NCBI RefSeq assembly: GCF_026125785.1
Contig: NZ_JAHCKL010000004.1
Coordinates: 1 to 64,000, forward strand
Direction: 5' to 3'
Source of the DNA: Hydrogenophaga sp.
GTDB lineage: Bacteria > Pseudomonadota > Gammaproteobacteria > Burkholderiales > Burkholderiaceae_C
Length of the DNA stretch: 64,000 bases
The position numbers and the translations under genes are program-made. Below are positions 57,723 to 64,000 of this stretch, one piece after another. Numbering within the stretch: position 1 is the stretch's first letter; each line of letters starts with the position of its first letter. The notes below the pieces were generated by a model. The model was not told where the DNA came from and made no database searches. It saw nothing but the letters and a program-made list of their open reading frames with translations.

Positions 57723-58820
57723 TCAGTCCGAGTCAGGCAGCAAAGACAAGGCCTGCATATAGCGTGCGCTGACCATCAGCGCATCCCAATCCAGCGGGGC
57801 ACCGGCTGGCAACAGGGCGAGCCGGCGCTCCTCGCTGGCCGGTTCGGGCTGCCATATCCCCTCCAGCGCGGCACGGGAGAGGCTGTCGATGGCATCGTCG
57901 ATGGGTGAGCCCTCATCCACCACCGACTGGTTGCATAGGAGCACCATATCGCAGCCCGCGTGCAGCGCGGCCAGAGCGGCCGTGGTGAAACTCACCGCCC
58001 GACCGTCAATCTGGCGCGCCGCCGCCATGCTGAGATCGTCGCTGAAGATGGCGCCGGTGAAACCAAGGCGCAACCGCAGCACGTCCTGCAGCCAGCGGCG
58101 CGAGAAACCCGCAGGGCGCGCGTCCACCCTGGAATAGATGACGTGCGCGGGCATCACCGCGCGCAAGCTGGCGGACAGCCAGCCGTAGGGCGCGGCATCC
58201 TCCGACAGGATGGCTGAAAGGCTGCGGGTGTCCACCGGGACAGCCAGATGGGAATCTGCCTGCACGAAGCCATGACCGGGAAAATGCTTGCCGCAATGGG
58301 CCATGCCGCTTTGAAGCATCCCCTGCATCAGGCTTTGCGCCAACAGCGTGACCACACGCGGGTCACGTCCGAAGGCACGGTCACCGATCACCGAACTCTC
58401 GCCGTAGTCCAGATCCAGCACCGGCGCGAAACTCAGATCCACGCCACAAGCCCTCAGCTCCGCGCCCAACACGTAGCCGGCGGCGGTGGCCGCATTCATG
58501 GCCTGCAATGCTGCCTCTCCTTCTCGCGCAGCGGAGGCGGCACGCATCCAGCGCGCGCCGAACGCGGCCATCGGCGGCAGATGGGTAAAGCCGCCGGTGC
58601 GAAACCGCTGCACACGGCCACCCTCGTGGTCCACGGCGATCAGCAGGTCGGCACGAACCGCCTTGATCTGCCGGCAAAGCGCCGTCAGTTGGGCCCGGTC
58701 CTTCCAGTTGCGGCCGAACAGGATGACACCGCCCACCAGGGGATGCGCCAGGCGTTGGCGGTCCACAGGAGACAGCCGATGGCCTGCGACGTCGATGATC
58801 AGCGGAGCGTGGAACTGCAT
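57723..58820 (-). CDS. nagZ: Beta-N-acetylhexosaminidase
   Basis: NagZ removes N-acetylglucosamine from peptidoglycan fragments during cell-wall recycling in the cytoplasm. The 365-residue GH3 enzyme shows LIAVDHEGGRVQRF, the family signature KHFPGHG at residues 178–184, and the nucleophile Asp in IFSDDLSMAAA. It lies three bases downstream of acpS and is the last gene of the lepB operon. Confidence 0.96.
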   Translation of the reverse strand: MQFHAPLIIDVAGHRLSPVDRQRLAHPLVGGVILFGRNWKDRAQLTALCRQIKAVRADLLIAVDHEGGRVQRFRTGGFTHLPPMAAFGARWMRAASAAREGEAALQAMNAATAAGYVLGAELRACGVDLSFAPVLDLDYGESSVIGDRAFGRDPRVVTLLAQSLMQGMLQSGMAHCGKHFPGHGFVQADSHLAVPVDTRSLSAILSEDAAPYGWLSASLRAVMPAHVIYSRVDARPAGFSRRWLQDVLRLRLGFTGAIFSDDLSMAAARQIDGRAVSFTTAALAALHAGCDMVLLCNQSVVDEGSPIDDAIDSLSRAALEGIWQPEPASEERRLALLPAGAPLDWDALMVSARYMQALSLLPDSD

Positions 58821-58823
58821 GGG

Positions 58824-59249
58824 TCAGATGGCGGTGGTTGCGTTAGGTGTCGCTGGCATAGGCCGTTCGACCACCACGAAGCTGGCGGCATAGTCGGTCT
58901 CATCGGTCACAGTCACGTGTGCGCGCAAGCCCTGGGCCTCGAACCAATCCTTGAGATCTCCATGCAGCACGATGACCGGCTGACCTGAAGGCAGGTTCGC
59001 GATTTCGCAGCGCCGCCAGGCCATGGGCATGCGCATACCCAGGCCGATGGCCTTGGAAAAAGCCTCTTTGGCGGAAAAGCGGGTGGCGAGGTAGCGCAGG
59101 CCGCGTTGCGGGTTGCGCGCGGTGCGCCTGCGCCAGACGGCGAGTTCGGCCGGGCACAGGACCTTCTCCACGAAGCGTTCTCCCTGGCGTTCGAATGTCG
59201 CCTGGATGCGGCGGATGTCGCAGATGTCGGTTCCGATGCCGTGAATCAT
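58824..59249 (-). CDS. acpS: Holo-[acyl-carrier-protein] synthase
   Basis: AcpS attaches phosphopantetheine to acyl carrier protein. The 141-residue protein has the metal-binding Asp8 in GIGTDICDI and the conserved [13 protein letters not shown] with its Glu, plus the basic [14 protein letters not shown] region. It follows pdxJ by 12 bases. Confidence 0.96.
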   Translation of the reverse strand: MIHGIGTDICDIRRIQATFERQGERFVEKVLCPAELAVWRRRTARNPQRGLRYLATRFSAKEAFSKAIGLGMRMPMAWRRCEIANLPSGQPVIVLHGDLKDWFEAQGLRAHVTVTDETDYAASFVVVERPMPATPNATTAI

Positions 59250-59261
59250 GCCGCGCGCGGT

Positions 59262-60035
59262 TCAAGCAAAGGCATCGGCGATGCAGCGGTTGTAATCGAC
59301 GATGGTCGCTGCATAACCCAGTTCCAGCGCATCGCTGATCAGCGCATGGCCGATCGATACCTCACGCACACCCGGCACGGTCCGCAGGAACTCGGTCAGG
59401 TTGTCGCGGTTGAGGTCGTGCCCCGCATTGACCTCCAGCCCGGCATCCAGCGCGGCTTGCGCCGCAGCGCGGAAGCGTTCGAGCTGCTGGCCACGTTGCT
59501 CGGGCATAGGCCATGCGGCCGCATAGGGTTCGGTATACAGCTCCACCCGGTCAGCCCCCACTGCCTTGGCGCCAGCCATCTGGTCGGGATCGGCGTCCAT
59601 GAAGAGGCTCACGCGTACACCCAGGGACTTGGCCTCGGCAACCCATGGACGAAGGCGTTCTGCGTCGGCGGGAAAGCGCCAGCCATGGTCGCTGGTGAAC
59701 TGGCCCTCGCTATCGGGTACGAACGTCACCTGATGGGGCCGGACCGTGCGCACGAAGTCCATCAGGTTGTGGAAGGGATTGCCCTCTATGTTGTATTCCC
59801 GCTCGGGCCAGTCCTTGAGCAATTCGGCCAGATCGTGCACATCGTGCGCGCGGATATGCCGCTGGTCTGGGCGAGGGTGCACCGTGATGCCCTTGGCCCC
59901 CGCCTGCAGACACAGTGTCGCAGCACGCGTGACCGATGGAATGCCAAGATGGCGCGTATTGCGCACCAGAGCAACCTTGTTGAGGTTCACAGAAAGCACC
60001 GTCATGGGTCGTGAGTGAGCGAGGGCCACGGTCAT
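59262..60035 (-). CDS. pdxJ: Pyridoxine 5'-phosphate synthase
   Basis: PdxJ closes the ring of vitamin B6. The 257-residue TIM-barrel protein shows [15 protein letters not shown] at the start, [25 protein letters not shown] and HDLNRDNL. I chose the ATG at 60035 because it overlaps the recO stop (ATGA); an ATG at 60005, immediately before the conserved sequence, is also possible, and neither has a strong ribosome binding site. Confidence 0.96.
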   Translation of the reverse strand: MTVALAHSRPMTVLSVNLNKVALVRNTRHLGIPSVTRAATLCLQAGAKGITVHPRPDQRHIRAHDVHDLAELLKDWPEREYNIEGNPFHNLMDFVRTVRPHQVTFVPDSEGQFTSDHGWRFPADAERLRPWVAEAKSLGVRVSLFMDADPDQMAGAKAVGADRVELYTEPYAAAWPMPEQRGQQLERFRAAAQAALDAGLEVNAGHDLNRDNLTEFLRTVPGVREVSIGHALISDALELGYAATIVDYNRCIADAFA

Positions 60036-60838
60036 GGGGAGGTTGCGGATGGAAGGGACGCGTCCGTGCCGGATCGAGAACGCCGCCGCGTCATGGCTTG
60101 CACATCGAGCATCAACTGGCGGGTCTTGAACACACGCACGCCGCAATGGTAGTGCAGCAGGTTGCGCAAAGGCAGGCGCATGGCCTGAAGGCCATCGGCA
60201 CAGGCACGCAGGGTCGGCAGAAATGGCGCCGGCTCATCCAGCGCGTCTTGCAGCGCCAGCCAGTGTGCGCCGGCCAGGGCATGGGCTTCGCCAGGCTCCC
60301 TTGCCTGATGCAGGCCACTTTCGGGCAACAGCACGTAGTGCAAGGCGGGGTCCAGGCGGGCAAGTGAACTGCCCTCGCGCGACAGGTCCGGCAACAGACC
60401 CACACTGCGAAGCAACAGCCATTCGAATGCCCGCAGCGCCAGTTGCTGCGCATCGCTCTTCTCAGCGAGCAACTCGACCGTCGCCGCAAAATGGTCAAAA
60501 AGGCTCTCGTGTGGATCGTCACGCGCCAGCAAGCGCATAAGCAGTTCGTTCAGGTAGCCGCCCGAGACCAAGGCCTCACCGGTCGGCATGACATGCCCAC
60601 CCTGCCACTGGGCGGCCTTGAGGGTGCGCACCTCCGCATCACCTGTCCAGGACACCAGCAGCGGCTGCAGCGGCAGCAGCACCGGACGGAACTGGGAACT
60701 CGGGCGCTTCACGCCCTTCGCAACCATGGCGATGCGGCCATGATGCCGGGTAAAAACCTCAAGCACGAGACTCGATTCGCTCCAGTCGTACCGATGCAGC
60801 ACGAAAGCGGGCTCGTCGGTGATGCGTTTCAGGGCCAC
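60032..60838 (-). CDS. recO: DNA repair protein RecO
   Basis: RecO loads RecA with RecR in gap repair. The 268-residue protein has the N-terminal OB-fold ([32 protein letters not shown]) and a helical C-terminal half. The zinc-finger cysteines found in some RecO proteins are absent, as in E. coli. It follows era by 50 bases. Confidence 0.95.
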   Translation of the reverse strand: MALKRITDEPAFVLHRYDWSESSLVLEVFTRHHGRIAMVAKGVKRPSSQFRPVLLPLQPLLVSWTGDAEVRTLKAAQWQGGHVMPTGEALVSGGYLNELLMRLLARDDPHESLFDHFAATVELLAEKSDAQQLALRAFEWLLLRSVGLLPDLSREGSSLARLDPALHYVLLPESGLHQAREPGEAHALAGAHWLALQDALDEPAPFLPTLRACADGLQAMRLPLRNLLHYHCGVRVFKTRQLMLDVQAMTRRRSRSGTDASLPSATSP

Positions 60839-60888
60839 GGCGTCGGGCCTCGTCTTGAGGGAGTATCCAAAGAGGCCGGCAAGGCAGG

Positions 60889-61902
60889 CTACTCGTATCC
60901 GAACGAGCGCACGCGTGCATCGTCATCAGCCCAACCCGAGCGCACCTTCACCCAGAGCTCCAGAAACACCTTGCAGTCCCAGAGCTTCTCCAGCTCCTGG
61001 CGGGCCTCGGTACCGATGCGCTTGAGCTTCTCCCCCTTCTCCCCGATCACCATGCCTTTGTGACCTTCGCGCTCGACCACGATGGTGGCCGCGATGCGGC
61101 GCAACTGGCCCTCCTCCTCAAACTTGTCGATCACCACCGTGGATGTGTACGGCAGTTCGTCGCCCGTGAGACGAAACAGCTTCTCGCGCACCATTTCGCT
61201 GGCCATGAAACGTTCGCTGCGGTCGGTCAGGTCCTCCGGATCGTGAATCCAGGCCTGCTGCGGCAGGTATTTCTCGCAGATACCGAACAGGCGCTGGATG
61301 TCCTTGGGTGCCTTGGCCGACATGGGCACGAATTCCGCGAACGCGTGGCGTTCCTGCATGGACCGCAGCCAGGGAGCCAGGTCGGCGCGTCGATGAACCT
61401 GGTCGAACTTGTTGGCCAGCAGGATCACGGGAACCTGGGCCGGCAGCAGAGACAAGGCCTTGGCATCCGCCAGGTTGAACCGGCCGGCCTCCACCACAAA
61501 AAGAATCAGGTCCACATCGCTCACCGCACCGATGACCGTCTTGTTCAGCGCCCGGTTGAGCGCGTTGCCATGCCGGGTCTGGAAACCCGGGGTGTCCACG
61601 AACACGAACTGACTGGACCCCAGGGTGCGGATACCTGTGATGCGGTGGCGCGTGGTCTGCGCCTTGCGGGAAGTGATGCTCACCTTCTGCCCGACCAGCG
61701 CATTCAACAGCGTGGATTTGCCCACGTTGGGCTTGCCCACGATGGCCACGTAGCCGCAGCGCTGCTCGCGCTCATCCACGGGCTCGCGCACCTCGGGCAC
61801 CTCGGTATCGGTGGCCAAAGCCGCCTCCTTGCCGAGCGCTCGCGCCAGCATGGCATCGAGATCGGTATTGATGGCAGGGGATGGAGCAGGTGCAGTGGAC
61901 AT
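60889..61902 (-). CDS. era: GTPase Era
   Basis: Era binds 16S rRNA and aids 30S maturation. The 337-residue protein has G1 GKPNVGKS at 56–63, G3 DTPGF, G4 NKFD and the C-terminal KH domain with [21 protein letters not shown]. About 48 residues precede the G domain, compared with only a few in E. coli Era; this extension is Ala/Pro/Glu-rich. It lies nine bases after rnc. Confidence 0.97.
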   Translation of the reverse strand: MSTAPAPSPAINTDLDAMLARALGKEAALATDTEVPEVREPVDEREQRCGYVAIVGKPNVGKSTLLNALVGQKVSITSRKAQTTRHRITGIRTLGSSQFVFVDTPGFQTRHGNALNRALNKTVIGAVSDVDLILFVVEAGRFNLADAKALSLLPAQVPVILLANKFDQVHRRADLAPWLRSMQERHAFAEFVPMSAKAPKDIQRLFGICEKYLPQQAWIHDPEDLTDRSERFMASEMVREKLFRLTGDELPYTSTVVIDKFEEEGQLRRIAATIVVEREGHKGMVIGEKGEKLKRIGTEARQELEKLWDCKVFLELWVKVRSGWADDDARVRSFGYE

Positions 61903-61911
61903 GGCGGTCGA

Positions 61912-62628
61912 TCAGGCCGTAAGGGAAGCTCGCAGATGTTGCAGCATGGCGGCGGCCGCGGCCTGCTCCGCAGCGCGCCGGGAGGCCCCGATGCCACGCT
62001 CGCAGTGACCCGTTTCAGTCACGGTGCACTCCACGTCGAAAGTTTGCTGGTGCGCCTCACCCAAGGTGGCGACCACCCGGTAGGCAGGCAGTTTCATTTT
62101 GCGCCCCTGCAGCCACTCCTGCAATTCCGTCTTGGCGTCCTTGCTCATCGCACTCATCTGGGCATTGAGCTCGACACCGCTGTAGAGGCGTCGGACCACC
62201 GCCGCAGCCACCTCGAAGCCGGCATCCAGATAGACCGCACCAATCACGGCCTCCAGCGCATCGGCCAGGATGGATGGCCGCTTGTGCCCACCTGAACGCT
62301 TCTCGCCGTCACCGAGGCGCAGGCCCGAAGACAGCCCCAGACCCGTGGCGATCTGCACCAGGGTCTCCTGCTTGACCAGATTGGCCCGAACCCGGGAAAG
62401 ATCTCCCTCGGGCAGGTGGCTCAGCTTCTCGAACAGCAGCCCGGAGACGGCCAGACTGAGCACCGAGTCGCCCAGAAACTCCAGGCGTTCGTTGTGGTCG
62501 GCGGTAAAGCTGCGGTGGGTCAGCGCGCGCTCCAGCAGGCGCGGGTTGGCGAATTCGTGCTGCAGGCGCTTCTGCAGCACGGTCAGTTCCGGACTCAAGC
62601 AGCGCAGCGCCCGCCCGGGCGTGTCCAT
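61912..62628 (-). CDS. rnc: Ribonuclease III
   Basis: RNase III cuts double-stranded RNA in rRNA and mRNA processing. The 238-residue protein has the signature [17 protein letters not shown] in the endonuclease domain and a C-terminal double-stranded-RNA-binding domain with a [21 protein letters not shown] tail (split). It lies between DUF4845 and era, the usual context in this group. Confidence 0.97.
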   Translation of the reverse strand: MDTPGRALRCLSPELTVLQKRLQHEFANPRLLERALTHRSFTADHNERLEFLGDSVLSLAVSGLLFEKLSHLPEGDLSRVRANLVKQETLVQIATGLGLSSGLRLGDGEKRSGGHKRPSILADALEAVIGAVYLDAGFEVAAAVVRRLYSGVELNAQMSAMSKDAKTELQEWLQGRKMKLPAYRVVATLGEAHQQTFDVECTVTETGHCERGIGASRRAAEQAAAAAMLQHLRASLTA

Positions 62629-62641
62629 CCGACGATCGGGC

Positions 62642-62989
62642 TCATTTGGAGCGGCCCTCGTACTTCATCACAAGGTGGGCAGGACCGAACAGGGGAATTT
62701 CGCGTTGATAGGCATAGGACACGACCACCCGATCGCCTTCCTTCCCGACAGTGAGATCCTTGCCGGAGATGGTGCGGATGTCGTCGATCTGCGCCGCCTT
62801 GTCGAAGATGGTCCGCACTTCCGACACCGTGGTGCCCGCAGCGGCCTTGTCCACCGCCTTCTGCACGGCCAGGTACTCGATATAGGTCGGCACGACCTGG
62901 GCCAGGATGACGCCGGAATAGGCCAGCAGGATGCCCACGATGAGCAGACCGATGAAAGTCAGTCCTTTTTGTCGACGCTTCAATGCCAT
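62642..62989 (-). CDS. DUF4845 single-span membrane protein
   Basis: The 115-residue protein starts [21 protein letters not shown], a single N-terminal membrane anchor, then a small soluble domain ([18 protein letters not shown]). This DUF4845 protein is conserved between lepB and rnc in betaproteobacteria; its function is unknown. I chose the ATG at 62989 because AGGAG lies nine bases upstream. Confidence 0.93.
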   Translation of the reverse strand: MALKRRQKGLTFIGLLIVGILLAYSGVILAQVVPTYIEYLAVQKAVDKAAAGTTVSEVRTIFDKAAQIDDIRTISGKDLTVGKEGDRVVVSYAYQREIPLFGPAHLVMKYEGRSK

Positions 62990-63016
62990 GACTTCATTCT
63001 CCTGAGACAAGCGTTG

Positions 63017-63994
63017 TCACTCGAACGACCCGATTCGGCCGAGATCACCGAAGTTCATCCACACGAAAAATGCCTTGCCGACAATATTGGCATCCGGGAC
63101 AAAGCCCCAGTACCGGGAATCGAGGGAATTGTCCCGATTGTCGCCCATCATGAAATAGTGCCCCTCTGGCACTTTGCAGGTCACCCCTTCGACCGAATAG
63201 CGGCATTGATCCAGGAAGGGAAAGTCGGTCGATCGGTTGATGAACGCGGCGCGGTCGTCGTCGTTGAGCGTGTTGTAGCTCCGCCCGTCCATGGTCTCGC
63301 GGAACTGGCGCGAGTAACGCATGGAGTCGTTGTCGAAGAAGTCAGGCTGCGCCACACGTGGCACGGGTTTGCCATTGACCGTGAGCTGCTTGTTGATGTA
63401 GGCCACCTCGTCACCGGGAACACCGACCACCCGCTTGATGTAGTCCAGGCTGGGCTGCGGCGGGAAACGGAAGACGATCACATCCCCTCGCTGCGGCTTG
63501 TGGTTCTCCAGCAGCACATTGTTGAACACCGGCATGCGGACGCCGTAGTGAAATTTGTTCACCAGGATGAGGTCACCGACCCGCAGGGTCGGAATCATGG
63601 AGCCAGAGGGGATCTTGAACGGCTCGAACAAAAAAGAGCGCAGGACAAAGACAGCGAGGATCACCGGGAACAGGCCAGCGGTCCAGTCCAGCCACCAGGG
63701 CTGGCGCAGCACCTTCTGGCGGGCGTTGTCCACGTCGCCCTCGATCTGGCTGAAACCCTGTTTGAGCAGCGCCTCCTTGCGCGCGGTGTACTCGTCTTGC
63801 AACTGCTGGGCCGCACGCCGACGTTGCGGCAGGAACACCAGGCGTTCAGCCACCCAGTACACGCCCGTGACCACGGTCGCCAGCATCAGAAGCACCGCGA
63901 AATTGCCTTCGACCGCACCGGTATACCAGGCCACGGCATACGCGCCGAAAGCCGCGAGGATCACCGCGGTGATCGATCCCATGAGCGCCTGCAT
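63017..63994 (-). CDS. lepB: Signal peptidase I
   Basis: LepB removes signal peptides at the outer face of the inner membrane. The 325-residue protein has N-terminal membrane segments (about 8–26 and 33–52, and 105–122), the catalytic Ser132 in KIPSGSMIPTL and Lys187 in DYIKRVVGVPGDEV, and box E GDNRDNSLDSRYWGFV. The ATG at 63994 lies six bases from the window edge, so its ribosome binding site is not visible; an ATG at 63982 is also possible. lepA is usually upstream. Confidence 0.97.
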   Translation of the reverse strand: MQALMGSITAVILAAFGAYAVAWYTGAVEGNFAVLLMLATVVTGVYWVAERLVFLPQRRRAAQQLQDEYTARKEALLKQGFSQIEGDVDNARQKVLRQPWWLDWTAGLFPVILAVFVLRSFLFEPFKIPSGSMIPTLRVGDLILVNKFHYGVRMPVFNNVLLENHKPQRGDVIVFRFPPQPSLDYIKRVVGVPGDEVAYINKQLTVNGKPVPRVAQPDFFDNDSMRYSRQFRETMDGRSYNTLNDDDRAAFINRSTDFPFLDQCRYSVEGVTCKVPEGHYFMMGDNRDNSLDSRYWGFVPDANIVGKAFFVWMNFGDLGRIGSFE

Positions 63995-64000
63995 CAGTCC

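Overview
The window is GC-rich, densely coded DNA from a betaproteobacterium of the order Burkholderiales. The gene content and order point to the family Comamonadaceae (a Hydrogenophaga- or Acidovorax-like organism; genus is inference). Signs of this are the order lepB–DUF4845–rnc–era–recO–pdxJ–acpS–nagZ, the run sdhCDAB–sdhE–gltA followed by leuC–ecn–leuD–leuB–asd–fimV–truA–trpF–trpB–trpA–accD, the Bug/TctC solute-binding proteins, and aconitase B next to a CitE-like protein and malate dehydrogenase. No tRNA, rRNA, CRISPR array, transposase or integrase was seen.

Layout. 1–5.2 kb is accessory and mostly on the minus strand: a FAD monooxygenase, a Bug solute-binding protein, then two contractile-injection-type genes (Pvc16/DUF4255 cap protein and tail sheath), a small membrane protein and a YidD-like protein with a Cys-rich tail. 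5.3–6.5 kb is a metallo-beta-lactamase-fold hydrolase. 6.5–10.7 kb is a minus-strand group of trypsin-like protease, MoxR ATPase, DUF58 protein and BatA-type VWA protein. 10.7–13.6 kb is aconitase A, whose ribosome binding site lies inside a strong predicted hairpin. 13.7–15.1 kb is a small membrane protein divergent from an XRE/MmyB-type regulator, with a perfect inverted repeat between them.

16.0–25.8 kb is a catabolic island. An AraC regulator sits between a leftward pair (Bug protein plus SMP-30 lactonase) and a rightward run of HpcH/HpaI aldolase, ferredoxin reductase, [3Fe-4S]-type ferredoxin, cytochrome P450, FMN alpha-hydroxy-acid dehydrogenase and a complete TRAP transporter. The two arms share an almost identical 36–37 bp element, in the same orientation relative to transcription and exactly 16 bp upstream of a -10-like hexamer. 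This reads as a two-promoter regulon of the AraC protein. The substrate is unknown; the enzymes suggest hydroxylation of a carboxylate, oxidation to a 2-oxo acid and retro-aldol cleavage.

25.8–31.4 kb is a minus-strand surface-glycan modification cassette (GT87-like, GtrB-like GT2, GtrA, acyltransferase 3, and a membrane protein fused to a beta-propeller). 31.6–32.7 kb holds two unrecognised proteins. 32.8–43.6 kb is a TCA-cycle block: acnB, a CitE-like protein and mdh on the minus strand, a GntR/UTRA regulator, then sdhCDAB, sdhE and gltA on the plus strand. 43.8–57.7 kb is amino-acid and fatty-acid biosynthesis: a LysR regulator, leuC, a small entericidin-type lipoprotein, leuD, leuB, asd, fimV, truA, trpF, trpB, trpA, accD and a LON-domain protein. 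Between leuB and asd lies a short reading frame ending in Ile-Ser-Thr-Lys-Thr-Thr-Thr-Ile-Lys-Gly, followed by mutually exclusive hairpins. It looks like a transcription attenuator for asd. 57.7–64.0 kb is the minus-strand housekeeping operon lepB to nagZ.

The observations most worth testing are the P450 island with its paired operator/promoters, the asd leader peptide and attenuator, the hairpin sequestering the acnA ribosome binding site, and the isolated injection-system gene pair.
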